Assembly (NCBI GenBank): GCA_947502145.1
Contig: CANMYO010000003.1
Coordinates: 62,001-126,000 of the forward strand
Source: an uncultured Paracoccaceae bacterium
GTDB taxonomy: Bacteria > Pseudomonadota > Alphaproteobacteria > Rhodobacterales > Rhodobacteraceae
DNA length: 64,000 nt
Direction: 5' to 3'
Position numbers and translations under genes: made by a program. The notes under the pieces are model-generated. The model ran no database searches. It had not been told where the DNA came from and saw nothing but the letters and a program-made list of their open reading frames with translations. Positions 16,916-27,262 of this stretch are shown piece by piece (position 1 is the stretch's first letter; each line of letters opens with the position of its first letter).

Positions 16916-18051
16916 CGGGGTTTGTGCACATGCGCGGATTGGACAAGCCCAAAGGCAACTAGCAGCACAAGCATTGCAGACCCCCCGTAGCTCACAAGGG
17001 GCAGCGGTACGCCGACAACAGGCGCAAGCCCCGTTACCATCGCCATATTGACAGAAAAGAAGAGGAAGAATGTTGTCGCGATTCCAAGTGTCAGCAACGC
17101 GGCAAACCGGTCGCGATTTGTCACCGCCGAGACGACGCAAAAGAAAATGATCAACACATAAAGCGAGAGCAGGGCGATGCCACCGACAAAGCCGAACTCT
17201 TCCGCCAGCGTTGTGAAGATAAAGTCGGTGTGTTTTTCAGGAAGGAAATTCAGCCGGCTTTGCGTCCCTTGCATGAAACCACGTCCGGTCCAGCCGCCCG
17301 AACCTAACGCGATCTTGGCTTGGGTAATGTGATATCCTGCGCCAAGTGGATCATTCGCAGGATCAATAAAGGTATCGATACGCCGGTACTGATAGTCTTT
17401 CAGCAATTGCCACGTGGTTCCGCGCGATTGGAAAACCGCTACGATGACAGAAATGCCGGCCGTGATGACGGTCGCAAAATATGCCCAATGGACGCCAGCA
17501 AAGAACATGATTGCACCGCCTCCCATCAGCAACAACAAGGCCGTACCAAGATCCGGCTGTGACAGGACCAGATAGGTTGGGATCAGAATGAAACACACCG
17601 GAAGAAACACCCAGATCGGGCGCGAGGTTTTGTTTGCGGGAAGCCAGTCGTAATAAGCGGCAAGCAACATCACCAGCGTAATCTTGGCCAATTCCGAGGG
17701 CTGAAGGTCCATCGGGCCAAGGTCGAGCCAACGGCGCGATCCGTTGCGTTCAACACCGACGAATTCGACAGCGACAAGCAGCAGGATCGACACCAGGAAT
17801 GCCAACACCGCCATATTGCGCCAGAACCAGATGGGCACCATTGCAACAACAAGCATCAGCACCATGCCAAGGGCAAACCGCCGGATTTGCGGTTCCATCC
17901 AGGGGGTCGCAGACCCACCGGCAACCGAATACAGCATGATAAACCCGGCGCAGGCGACGGCGGACAGCAATACGATCACCGGCCAATTCAGGTAGATCAG
18001 CTTGCGAAATCCTGTTGGAACATACTTGGCCTGATACTCAAGATAACTCAT
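16912..18051 (-). CDS. rodA: Rod shape-determining protein RodA (SEDS peptidoglycan polymerase)
   Basis: Peptidoglycan glycosyltransferase of the elongasome, partner of PBP2. 379 residues, about ten membrane helices. SEDS signatures: GSRRWLDLGPMDLQPSELAKI, SQPDLGTALLLL (with the conserved Asp), GRGFMQGTQSRLNFLPEKHTD cut here into the motifs GRGFMQGTQ and LPEKHTDFIF, and GVPLPLVSYGGSAML. Lies three bases after mrdA and overlaps ghrA. Confidence 0.97.
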   Translation of the reverse strand: MSYLEYQAKYVPTGFRKLIYLNWPVIVLLSAVACAGFIMLYSVAGGSATPWMEPQIRRFALGMVLMLVVAMVPIWFWRNMAVLAFLVSILLLVAVEFVGVERNGSRRWLDLGPMDLQPSELAKITLVMLLAAYYDWLPANKTSRPIWVFLPVCFILIPTYLVLSQPDLGTALLLLMGGGAIMFFAGVHWAYFATVITAGISVIVAVFQSRGTTWQLLKDYQYRRIDTFIDPANDPLGAGYHITQAKIALGSGGWTGRGFMQGTQSRLNFLPEKHTDFIFTTLAEEFGFVGGIALLSLYVLIIFFCVVSAVTNRDRFAALLTLGIATTFFLFFSVNMAMVTGLAPVVGVPLPLVSYGGSAMLVLLVAFGLVQSAHVHKPR

Positions 18052-18054
18052 GCT

Positions 18055-19995
18055 TTACGCCCGATCCTGCGCCCGGCCGCCGGGGATAATGCGCTGGCGG
18101 ATCCGTTCCTGCTGTTCTGCAATGCGCCCGCGATCTGCCGTAGGGTACGCCTCTAGCGGAGGATCACCATCGTAAAGCGCCTGCAAAGTCACATCTCGGC
18201 CGATGGGCGCTGCCGCTGATGATCCACCGCCGCCATGTTCAACGACGACTGCGACCGCAAAGCGTGGATTCTCAACGGGTGCGAAGTTGACGAATAGCGC
18301 ATGGTCGCGGCGCTCCCACGGCAGGTCGCTGTTGCGGGTGACGCCGCGCGCGCGCTCTTCCGGAGTGATCCGTCTGACCTGCGATGTGCCGGTCTTGCCG
18401 GCCATTTCCATTCCGTCTGCAACAATTCGGCTGCGATAAGCCGTACCGCGACGATGGTTGCTGACGGCGGTCATCGACTGGCGCAGCCGACGCAGGTTGT
18501 TTTCGTTCAATCCCAGACTTTCGCCAAGGCCGCTTGGTTGCTCGATCCCGTCGATGGATTTGACCAGACGTGGTGTGACGACGCGCCCGGTCGCGATCCT
18601 TGCTGCCATAACCGCCAGCTGCAGGGGCGAAGACAGCACGTACCCTTGTCCGATCGACGCGTTCACTGTGTCGCCAATCCGCCATTCTTCGCTACGCACG
18701 TCACGTTTCCACGCTTTGTCGGGGGCCAACCCCTGTGCGACTGCGGAAAGTGGCAAATCGTGCCGAATGCCCAATCCAAGTTTGCGAGCCATTTCGGCCA
18801 TTTTGTCGATGCCAATGCGTTGGCTGACTTCGTAGTAATAACAATCGCAAGATTGTTTCAGGCTTTCGTGAAAATTGATGTTGCCATGCCCGCCGCGTTT
18901 CCAGCAGTGGAAACGCGTCCCGGCCACGTTGGTGTAGCCGGGGCAATAGACCGTTTCATCCGGACTGATCACGCCGCCTTCCAGCGCGGCGAGCGCGGTC
19001 ACCATCTTGAACGTTGATCCGGGTGGATAGGTTCCTTGCACGGCTTTGGCTGCAAGCGGACGATAGATGTTTTCGTTAAGCTCGGTCCAATTCTTGACCG
19101 AAATGCCCCGCACAAAGAGGTTGGGATCAAACGCCGGCGCAGATGCGATGGCCCGCAAATCGCCATTCTCAAGATCGATGACGACAACCCCGGCGCTTTC
19201 GCCATCCAGACGGGCCTGCACATAGCTTTGCAGCCGACCATCGAGTGTCAGCTGAATGTCCTGCCCAGGGATGCCTTCTTGCCGGTCCAGCTCACGCATC
19301 ACACGTCCCAGGGCATTCACCTCGATGCGCTTGGTTCCCGCAGAGCCACGCAGCGCATGTTCCAGCTTATTCTCGACGCCCGTTTTGCCAATCTGAAACT
19401 TCGGGATCTGCAACAACGGGTCCTGATCATCAATGCGACTGAGATCATAGTCGCTGACCGGGCCGACATAGCCCACAACATGGGCAACATCTGCCCCCCA
19501 AGGATAATGCCGCGACAGGCCAACCTCGGCAGTGATGCCGGGCAGGGCAGGGGCATTGATGTTGATCTGTGCGACGTCTTCCCACGCCAATCTGTCGGCA
19601 ATGGTGACAGGGACAAAGGGAGAGCGGCGGTTCATTTCCTCAACGGCGCGTGCAATGTCATCGGGATCAATGTCGACAATCTGTGTCAGACGATCCAGCG
19701 TTTCCTGTACATCGCCAGCGGCTTCGCGGACCATTACGACCCGGTAGTTCTGTTCATTCTCAGCCAGCGCGAGCCCGTTGCGGTCAAAAATCAGGCCGCG
19801 GGCCGGCGGGATCAGGTTGATGTTGATCCGGTTTTCTTCCGCCAGCAGACGGAACTGATCGGCCTGTTCAACCTGCATGGATTGCATCCGCCACGCGAGC
19901 GTGCCGGCGATGCCCAATTGCACCGACCCCAGCAGCAATGCGCGGCGGCTCAGCCGTCGCGTGCTCTCTTCGGTATCGCGCTGTGGTTTCTTCAT
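18055..19995 (-). CDS. mrdA: Penicillin-binding protein 2 (peptidoglycan transpeptidase)
   Basis: Class B PBP for side-wall elongation. 646 residues. N-terminal membrane anchor (ALLLGSVQLGIAGTLAW), pedestal domain (INLIPPARGLIFDRNG), then the transpeptidase domain with SxxK = STFK near residue 328, the second motif SCD (KQSCDCYYYE) and KTG (MAGKTGTSQV). Start ATG overlaps the mreD stop. Forms the elongation synthase with RodA, encoded next. Confidence 0.97.
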   Translation of the reverse strand: MKKPQRDTEESTRRLSRRALLLGSVQLGIAGTLAWRMQSMQVEQADQFRLLAEENRININLIPPARGLIFDRNGLALAENEQNYRVVMVREAAGDVQETLDRLTQIVDIDPDDIARAVEEMNRRSPFVPVTIADRLAWEDVAQININAPALPGITAEVGLSRHYPWGADVAHVVGYVGPVSDYDLSRIDDQDPLLQIPKFQIGKTGVENKLEHALRGSAGTKRIEVNALGRVMRELDRQEGIPGQDIQLTLDGRLQSYVQARLDGESAGVVVIDLENGDLRAIASAPAFDPNLFVRGISVKNWTELNENIYRPLAAKAVQGTYPPGSTFKMVTALAALEGGVISPDETVYCPGYTNVAGTRFHCWKRGGHGNINFHESLKQSCDCYYYEVSQRIGIDKMAEMARKLGLGIRHDLPLSAVAQGLAPDKAWKRDVRSEEWRIGDTVNASIGQGYVLSSPLQLAVMAARIATGRVVTPRLVKSIDGIEQPSGLGESLGLNENNLRRLRQSMTAVSNHRRGTAYRSRIVADGMEMAGKTGTSQVRRITPEERARGVTRNSDLPWERRDHALFVNFAPVENPRFAVAVVVEHGGGGSSAAAPIGRDVTLQALYDGDPPLEAYPTADRGRIAEQQERIRQRIIPGGRAQDRA

Positions 19996-20531
19996 AGCCG
20001 ATGCCCCAAGCTATCCACGGCACCCGGCGCAGGGCGTGCCACACCAAACAGGTATTGCCCCACAAAAACGACTACCGGGTAGACTGCAATCGTCATCAAC
20101 ATTTGGATCAGGGTCAAGCCAAGTGGCGCTTGCGGCAACATCACAATTGTGAGCACGATGCGATTTGCAATCGTTATTGCGACGATACCAATTGCGACGC
20201 CGCCCCATTCAAGCAGCAGCGGCATATTGCGGATTTTGATCGCCCGCGCCCGGAGGACCTCGGTGAGGATCAGGACCAACGCGGCCCACAGGCCCGGCGG
20301 TCGTTGAAACAGCAGATCAGTCAGCAGAAAGATTGTCGCAACAACCAGAAACGGCGCGTAGTCGGGGCGTCGTGCAGACCATGCCAGCGTCGCCGCAAGC
20401 AAAAGGTCCGGTGGCGCCCAGCGGCCCGGCTGCATATCCAGTGGCAGCAATTGCAGGAAGATCAGCGCAAGGGCGATGGTCACGAATGTCGCGCGCCCAA
20501 TCCAGACCTGTGTTGCAGGGGTCTCAGCCAT
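19992..20531 (-). CDS. mreD: Rod shape-determining protein MreD
   Basis: 179 residues, about five membrane helices (IALALIFLQLLPLDM, LWAALVLILTEVLRARA). Scaffold of the elongasome. Start ATG (MAETPATQVW) overlaps the mreC 3' end by eight bases; the longer track ORF reads through mreC out of frame. Low conservation is normal for MreD, so the call leans on position between mreC and mrdA. Confidence 0.9.
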   Translation of the reverse strand: MAETPATQVWIGRATFVTIALALIFLQLLPLDMQPGRWAPPDLLLAATLAWSARRPDYAPFLVVATIFLLTDLLFQRPPGLWAALVLILTEVLRARAIKIRNMPLLLEWGGVAIGIVAITIANRIVLTIVMLPQAPLGLTLIQMLMTIAVYPVVVFVGQYLFGVARPAPGAVDSLGHRL

Positions 20532-21444
20532 CGGTGCCGCCGGCGCTGTTCTCAGCAGTTTGGGGCATCGGACCGAAGAACTGCGGCTCGGTCGGGCGAA
20601 GCAACCCGCCGGGGTCGCTGATCTGCTCGTGCGGATGGGCGCGCAGGATGCGCAGGAACTCCAACCGGCCATAATCGGCGGACAACCGAACCCGCAGGCG
20701 ACGATCAGAGCCAAGGGCCACCTGACCGACCAACAGATCGGGCGGAAAGACCCCGCCGTCACCCGACGAAACCACGCGGTCGCCAGGGCGGACAACAGCG
20801 GCATCCTCAAGATATTCGATCGGTGGATTCAACGTGTTGTCACCCGCCAGAATGGCCTTTTGACCAGAGGGTTGGATTGTTACAGGTATCCGGCTTGAAG
20901 TGTCCGTCAGAAGAATGACCCGTGATGTTTTTTGCCCAACACCGCTGATCCGTCCGACTAGGCCAATGCCATCCATCGCGGGCCAGCCGTCTATGATTCC
21001 ATCACGACTGCCAACATTCAAAAGAACCGATTGCCGAAAGGGCGATCCGCTATCCGTCATGACCACGCCGGTTACATAGGTGAGCTGCGGATCAAGCCGG
21101 ACGTTGTTGAGATCCAGCAAACGGGCGTTTTCCTGCTCCAGTTGAAGCGCCGCCTCTTTCCAGGATTTCATTTGTTGAAGTTCGCGGCGTAAGTCGCTGT
21201 TTTGTTCAGCCAATTGTTGGTAGCTGCGAAAGTCGCTGACAAGGTTGGCAACCCCGGTCACGGGGGCCATCGCCCAGTCAAAAGACGGCACCACACGGTC
21301 AATGACAGCTGCGCGAAACCGTTCCACACGCGGGCTGTCAATCCGCCAAACCAGAAAGGTGCCGATCAAAAGAAATACGCAAACCCCAACCAGCAATCTG
21401 CGGATTGGGCCGACAAAGTCGTCGCTGTCGCGGTTTCGTGCCAA
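20524..21444 (-). CDS. mreC: Rod shape-determining protein MreC
   Basis: 306 residues: one N-terminal membrane helix (LLVGVCVFLLIGTFLVW), a coiled coil (LAEQNSDLRRELQQMKSWK), then the periplasmic beta-barrel domains (VGRISGVGQKTSRVILLTD; GDRVVSSGDGGVFPPDLLVG). Activates PBP2/RodA. The last ~30 residues are a Pro/Gly-rich tail. Starts 25 bases after mreB. Confidence 0.95.
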   Translation of the reverse strand: MARNRDSDDFVGPIRRLLVGVCVFLLIGTFLVWRIDSPRVERFRAAVIDRVVPSFDWAMAPVTGVANLVSDFRSYQQLAEQNSDLRRELQQMKSWKEAALQLEQENARLLDLNNVRLDPQLTYVTGVVMTDSGSPFRQSVLLNVGSRDGIIDGWPAMDGIGLVGRISGVGQKTSRVILLTDTSSRIPVTIQPSGQKAILAGDNTLNPPIEYLEDAAVVRPGDRVVSSGDGGVFPPDLLVGQVALGSDRRLRVRLSADYGRLEFLRILRAHPHEQISDPGGLLRPTEPQFFGPMPQTAENSAGGTDG

Positions 21445-21469
21445 GGGTCAAACACCCCTTTGGATATGT

Positions 21470-22567
<1,098 letters not shown>

Positions 22568-22764
22568 CTAATGCCTTATACGGGCGTGGGAAAGCGGTTG
22601 AAACCCTTAGTTTCAAGGGTCTGCGCGTCAATTTGCCACTTGCACAAATCGAACAAAATTGAGCGACTTAGCAAGTGATCTTGAGGCAAAATAGCAAGAA
22701 ACCAACATACCGCTTCGTAGGATGGCAGCGCAATTTTCATCACGCTGGCATCTTGAGGATTCGA

Positions 22765-24321
22765 TCAACCAGCGTCTTTGTAACTGACGCCTTTGGTGTC
22801 ATACCCCGGTTCCGATTTCGTGCGGCGTACAATCAATCGGTTGAGCGCGTTGATATAGGCCTTCGCAGAAGCAACGACTGTGTCAGTATCCGACGATTGG
22901 CCGGTTGCAATGCGCCCGTCTTCCTCCATCCGGACAGACACGGTTGCCTGCGCGTCCGTGCCTTCTGTCACCGCATGAACCTGATACAATTGCAGCCGCG
23001 CGCGATGGGGGTAGATCTCCTTGACGGCGGAAAACGTTGCATCGACCGGGCCATCACCCGTCGTGCTCACAGATTGTTCGGAACCCTCAACCAGCATGAC
23101 CATGTCAGCCGTTTGCGGGCCTTCGGTGCCACAGGCCACTTTCAGCGACTTCAACTGCAAGGTGTCATCCTCGGTCGCGTTGCTGTGCATCAAAGCGATC
23201 AAATCGTCTTCGAAGACTTCCTTCTTGCGGTCGGCCAGTTCCTTGAACCGAACGAAGACATCCATCAGTTCGTTGTCGCCCAAATCATATCCGAGCTCTT
23301 CCAACTTCGATCGCAAAGCGGCGCGACCGGAATGCTTGCCCATGACAAGGTTGGTTTCGGAAAGGCCAACGTCGGTGGGGCGCATGATCTCAAACGTTTC
23401 CGCGTTTTTCAGCATGCCGTCCTGATGGATTCCGCTTTCGTGCGCAAAGGCGTTCTTTCCAACAATGGCTTTATTGAATTGCACCGCAAACCCACTGACC
23501 GATGCAACACGACGAGAGATATTCATGATTTTCGTGGTGTCGATTTTGGTGGACCAAGGCATGATGTCATTGCGGACTTTCAAGGCCATGACAACTTCTT
23601 CCAGAGCAGTGTTTCCAGCACGCTCCCCCAGACCGTTGATGGTACATTCTATCTGACGGGCACCACCCTCGACCGCGGCAAGGCTGTTCGCCGTCGCCAT
23701 GCCAAGGTCATTGTGGCAATGGGTTGCGAATATCACGTCATCTGCACCGGGAACCCGGTCGATCAACATCTTGATCAGGTCCGCGCTTTCACGCGGCGCG
23801 GTATAACCAACGGTGTCGGGAATATTGATTGTTGTCGCGCCGGCCTTGATCGCAATCTCGACGGTCCGGCACAGGAAATCCTCTTCGGTGCGGGTCGCGT
23901 CCATCGAAGACCATTGCACATTGTCACAAAGGTTGCGTGCGTGAGTGACGCAATCGTGGATGCGTTCCGCCATCTCATCTTGGGTCAGATTCGGAATCGC
24001 CCGGTGCAGCGGCGAAGTTCCGATGAAGGTGTGAATGCGTGGCGCTTTGGCGTGCTTTACCGCCTCCCAGCAGCGATCAATGTCCTTGAAGTTGGCGCGG
24101 GACAGCCCGCAGATCACACTATTCTTGGCGTTTTTCGCGATTTCGGTTACTGCGGCAAAGTCGCCTTCTGAAGCGATTGGAAAGCCAGCCTCGATAATAT
24201 CGACGCCCATTTCATCCAGCAGCGCTGCAATCTCAAGTTTTTCAGCATGTGTCATTGTCGCGCCGGGTGACTGCTCACCATCACGCAAAGTGGTGTCAAA
24301 AATCAAAACTTGGTTGGTCAT
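22765..24321 (-). CDS. leuA: 2-isopropylmalate synthase
   Basis: First committed enzyme of leucine synthesis: acetyl-CoA plus 2-oxoisovalerate to 2-isopropylmalate. 518 residues, the long form with a C-terminal regulatory domain. Catalytic DRE-TIM barrel motifs: FDTTLRDGEQSPGATM, THCHNDLGMATANSLAA and INGLGERAGN, then the HESGIHQDG subdomain. The last ~130 residues form the LeuA dimer domain that binds feedback leucine. Preceded by a Leu-codon leader peptide and terminator, so transcription is probably attenuated by charged tRNA-Leu. Confidence 0.97.
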   Translation of the reverse strand: MTNQVLIFDTTLRDGEQSPGATMTHAEKLEIAALLDEMGVDIIEAGFPIASEGDFAAVTEIAKNAKNSVICGLSRANFKDIDRCWEAVKHAKAPRIHTFIGTSPLHRAIPNLTQDEMAERIHDCVTHARNLCDNVQWSSMDATRTEEDFLCRTVEIAIKAGATTINIPDTVGYTAPRESADLIKMLIDRVPGADDVIFATHCHNDLGMATANSLAAVEGGARQIECTINGLGERAGNTALEEVVMALKVRNDIMPWSTKIDTTKIMNISRRVASVSGFAVQFNKAIVGKNAFAHESGIHQDGMLKNAETFEIMRPTDVGLSETNLVMGKHSGRAALRSKLEELGYDLGDNELMDVFVRFKELADRKKEVFEDDLIALMHSNATEDDTLQLKSLKVACGTEGPQTADMVMLVEGSEQSVSTTGDGPVDATFSAVKEIYPHRARLQLYQVHAVTEGTDAQATVSVRMEEDGRIATGQSSDTDTVVASAKAYINALNRLIVRRTKSEPGYDTKGVSYKDAG

Positions 24322-24353
24322 TTTCTTATTCCTGATGTTGCTGTCGTGGCGCG

Positions 24354-24395
24354 AAAACCCCCCTGAGCGGTCGCGCCGGATGGCACGCTCAGAGG
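24354..24395 (-). terminator. Attenuator terminator of the leuA leader
   Basis: On the minus strand the stem CCTCTGAGCG pairs with CGCTCAGGGG (nine Watson-Crick pairs plus one G-T), loop of about 16 bases, followed by GG and TTTT. The 5' arm overlaps the leader-peptide stop codon, so a ribosome position at the Leu codons would change folding. Confidence 0.8.
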
Positions 24396-24472
24396 CGGCT
24401 TAGGAGCAGCAATAGCGCACGCAGCGACAGGCCCGTGGGGGCCATAGCAGGATTATGTGCGCGCGTCATCAT
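24389..24472 (-). CDS. leuL: leu operon leader peptide (LeuL-type attenuator peptide)
   Basis: 27 codons from the first of two tandem ATGs. The C-terminal half reads GLSLRALLLLLSRL, with eight Leu codons in the last 14, including five in a row using mixed codons (CTA, TTG, CTG, CTC, CTA). It ends inside the attenuator stem and lies 67 bases upstream of leuA. No Shine-Dalgarno is visible, and a -10-like TATAGT ends seven bases before the first ATG. The mRNA therefore probably starts at or next to the AUG (leaderless). The track shows it only as the tail of a longer false ORF. Confidence 0.82.
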   Translation of the reverse strand: MMTRAHNPAMAPTGLSLRALLLLLSRL

Positions 24473-24479
24473 GGCGGGC

Positions 24480-24508
24480 ACTATACCGCGGGAAAATTGT
24501 TTGGAAAG
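24480..24508 (-). promoter_or_regulatory. Putative promoter of the leuL-leuA transcript
   Basis: Minus strand: TATAGT (24480-24485) with a weak -35 element TTTCCA or CTTTCC 16-17 bases upstream. The spacing would place +1 at about the first base of the leader ATG. Confidence 0.5.
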
Positions 24509-24567
24509 ACTGAATCTGGTTCCGGCGCTTTGCTTGACCCGATCAGCAACCCGGCTAACTGGCGGGG

Positions 24568-25221
24568 ATGAAACGGGCATTGATCATCGGGGCGTCGGGC
24601 GGGATCGGCGCCGAGGTTGCGCATCAACTGTCGGCGCAAGGCGTTGATATCGTTGCGCTTTCGCGATCACGAGATGGATTTGACCTGAGTGATCCGGATA
24701 CTGTCGACACCTCATTGACCGCGGTGGAGGGGGTTTTCGACCTGATCTTTGTCGCTACGGGAATGCTTGGATCGCCCGAGAAATCCCTGTCTGCGGTGAC
24801 CGCTGATGAGTTGAAAAAAATATTTGCGATCAATGCGATAGGCCCAGCGCTGATCATGCGGCACGTGCCGCGACTTCTACGGCGGGATGGTCGGGCCGTT
24901 GCGGCGTTCCTGTCGGCGCGGGTGGGGTCCATCGGGGACAACAAGATCGGCGGGTGGCATAGCTATCGAACGTCAAAAGCTGCATTGAATCAACTGGTTA
25001 GGGGTTGTTCCATCGAAGTGGCGCGAAGCCATAAGCAGGCCGTCGTCGTGGCGTTGCATCCCGGCACCGTCGCGACACGGTTTACCGAGAGGTTCGCGAC
25101 CCGTCACAAGACCGTGCCCGCCGATGTCGCGGCTGCCAACCTGTTGAAAGTCATCGCGAATCTGGGCCCGTCGGATAGCGGTCGGTTCTATGATTATGCC
25201 GGTGAAGAGGTGCCGTGGTGA
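24568..25221 (+). CDS. Short-chain dehydrogenase/reductase (SDR)
   Basis: 217 residues. Classical Rossmann motif IIGASGGIGAEVA at the N-terminus, the catalytic YxxxK as YRTSKAAL near residue 133, and HPGTVATRF after it. A shorter C-factor-like SDR; substrate unknown. Its stop overlaps the GTG start of the photolyase gene, so the two are translationally coupled. Divergent from leuL-leuA. Confidence 0.87.
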   Translation: MKRALIIGASGGIGAEVAHQLSAQGVDIVALSRSRDGFDLSDPDTVDTSLTAVEGVFDLIFVATGMLGSPEKSLSAVTADELKKIFAINAIGPALIMRHVPRLLRRDGRAVAAFLSARVGSIGDNKIGGWHSYRTSKAALNQLVRGCSIEVARSHKQAVVVALHPGTVATRFTERFATRHKTVPADVAAANLLKVIANLGPSDSGRFYDYAGEEVPW

Positions 25222-26735
25222 CATTGGTTTTGGTGCTGGGGGATCAGTTGTCAGAGCAGCTTTCTGCGCTGAAATCGGCCGATAAATCGCGTGATATCGT
25301 TGTCATGGCCGAAGTCGCGGCGGAAGCAACGTACGTTGCGCATCACCCCAAGAAAATTGCCTTTACATTCAGTGCAATGCGCAAGTTTGCAGCCAATTTG
25401 CGCGCGGCAGGCTGGACCGTGGCATTTACCAAGATTGACGCTGGTGTGCGGTCGATCAACGCCGCCCTTTTGGCGGCGGCTGAAACCTATGGACTGCGCG
25501 ACGTCATCGCAACAGAGCCGGGGGAGTGGCGCCTAATCCATGCGCTGCAGGACTGTCCGCTTGATATCACGATTCTGCACGACGACAGGTTTATCGCCAC
25601 TCATACCGAGTTCGAGACCTGGGCCACGGGTCGTAAGGCATTGAGAATGGAGTATTTTTACCGCGACGTGCGGCGCAAGACCGGGCTTTTGATGGATGGC
25701 GATACGCCCATGGGCGGGCGGTGGAATTATGATCACGACAATCGCAAGGGCGCACCGGATGCTGTGCATTTTGCCGGACCAAAACGGTTTGCCCCCGATG
25801 AGATCGTGCAGGAGGTTCTGGATCAGGTGGGTGCAAGATTTGCCAGCAATTTTGGTGATTTGGATGACTTTTGGTTCGCCACCGATCACGCAGAGGCGAA
25901 GGCGCATTTTGACCATTGGCTTCGCTATGCTGCCCCGCATTTTGGCGACTATCAGGATGCGATGCTATCTGATGAGCCGTTCATGTATCACGGGCTGGTG
26001 GGCCTTTATCTGAATGCAGGTTTGCTGGAGCCAATTGAACTGTGTCAAGCCGTTGAAACCGCATATAAAAACGGTGATGTACCGATCAACGCGGCAGAGG
26101 GGTTCATCCGTCAGATCATCGGCTGGCGCGAATACATCCGCGGCATCTATTTCCTTGAAGGCGCAGATTATGCATCCCGAAACGTGCTGCAACACAACGC
26201 CGCGCTACCTGCCGTGTACTGGGGAAAGCCGACCCGGATGCACTGCCTGTCACAGGCGATTTCACAAACAAGGTCAGAGGCTTACGCCCATCATATTCAG
26301 CGCCTGATGATCACCGGCAATTTTGCCCTGTTGGCGGGCGTTGATCCCGAAGCCGTGCACGAATGGTATCTTGCCGTCTATGCGGATGCCTATGCCTGGG
26401 TCGAGACCCCCAACACCATTGGAATGAGCCAGTTTGCCGATGGCGGCATCATCGCCTCAAAGCCTTATATTTCCTCAGGAAATTACATCAACAAGATGTC
26501 GAATTACTGCGCATCCTGCCACTATCAGGTGAAGGCCAAGACCGGGGCGGACGTCTGTCCCTTCAATCTGCTGTATTGGCAATTTTTGGACCGGCACAGT
26601 GAAAGGTTCAGGGAAAATCCGCGCATGGGCCATATGTATCGGACATGGGATCGCATGGATGACGGGCACAAATCCCGCGTTTTGCGTGAGGCAGAGGCGC
26701 TGTCAAAGGTTATCGCTGCGAACGGCGATTTTTGA
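25218..26735 (+). CDS. Iron-sulfur bacterial photolyase/cryptochrome (PhrB/CryB-like)
   Basis: 505 residues. Family members repair (6-4) photoproducts or act as light sensors with FAD, a lumazine antenna and a 4Fe-4S cluster. N-terminal antenna domain (VLVLGDQLSEQLSAL); FAD-binding C-terminal domain with FIRQIIGWREYIRGIY and WYLAVYADAYAWVETPN. Four cluster Cys are visible: one in TRMHCLSQ and three in NYCASCHYQVKAKTGADVCP. The GTG at 25218 gives MTLVLVLGDQ; a GTG one codon upstream is also possible. Whether it is a photolyase or a regulator cannot be decided from sequence. Confidence 0.92.
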   Translation: MTLVLVLGDQLSEQLSALKSADKSRDIVVMAEVAAEATYVAHHPKKIAFTFSAMRKFAANLRAAGWTVAFTKIDAGVRSINAALLAAAETYGLRDVIATEPGEWRLIHALQDCPLDITILHDDRFIATHTEFETWATGRKALRMEYFYRDVRRKTGLLMDGDTPMGGRWNYDHDNRKGAPDAVHFAGPKRFAPDEIVQEVLDQVGARFASNFGDLDDFWFATDHAEAKAHFDHWLRYAAPHFGDYQDAMLSDEPFMYHGLVGLYLNAGLLEPIELCQAVETAYKNGDVPINAAEGFIRQIIGWREYIRGIYFLEGADYASRNVLQHNAALPAVYWGKPTRMHCLSQAISQTRSEAYAHHIQRLMITGNFALLAGVDPEAVHEWYLAVYADAYAWVETPNTIGMSQFADGGIIASKPYISSGNYINKMSNYCASCHYQVKAKTGADVCPFNLLYWQFLDRHSERFRENPRMGHMYRTWDRMDDGHKSRVLREAEALSKVIAANGDF

Positions 26736-26811
26736 GGATGCACAACCCATGCACATCCTGCCAACAACCCATGCAGACGTGAATCTTAACCAGCGTTAAC
26801 CTTTTGAGGCG

Positions 26812-27201
26812 TCACAGAAGGTGGCTGAGGTCGGTGGCAACGGCGAGCGCGGCTTCGCTGAAGGGCGTAAAGGGGTAGGCAGCGGGACGGTGCAACCGGG
26901 GCAGATCAAAACCCGGATCATTGCTATGGTCGAGCACGTGAAATCCCTGTGCCAGATCAATCACCACCATCGGCCGTATCCAATCGCGATGATGTGCGTT
27001 GAGCTTGATGGCAAATTGCCTGTCATTGATCCAATGCGCCTCTGCCATGACGGGCAGGCGGCTGATTGTGCCAAGCACCGTTTTGGGATCATCCCGGGCC
27101 AGCCAAAGCGCGCGCGCCGCGCGGGTGCCGCTGCGTTCTTCATTGATGGCGTAGAGGCACAGAAAGTGCTGGCCGTCGGGCGCGGGGTAGCTGTGATCCA
27201 T
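26812..27201 (-). CDS. Conserved-looking hypothetical protein, start uncertain
   Basis: At least 129 residues. The frame stays open back to 27309, into the MORN gene, with protein-like sequence (CESDLPPHHRGRWTMDHSY), but that extension has no ATG, GTG or TTG. The ATG at 27201 has no ribosome site either. Visible features: DGQHFLCLYAINEERSG and a hydrophobic strand MVVIDLAQGFHVL. No known family recognised; soluble, no membrane segment. It follows the MORN-protein gene on the same strand. Confidence 0.5.
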   Translation of the reverse strand: MDHSYPAPDGQHFLCLYAINEERSGTRAARALWLARDDPKTVLGTISRLPVMAEAHWINDRQFAIKLNAHHRDWIRPMVVIDLAQGFHVLDHSNDPGFDLPRLHRPAAYPFTPFSEAALAVATDLSHLL

Positions 27202-27262
27202 CGTCCAGCGGCCACGGTGATGCGGCGGCAGATCGCTTTCGCAAAGTCCGGGGGGCAGACCG

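Noticed and set aside
22675-24171. 498-residue plus-strand ORF
   Set aside because: Exact antisense shadow of leuA, with no protein motif or ribosome site.
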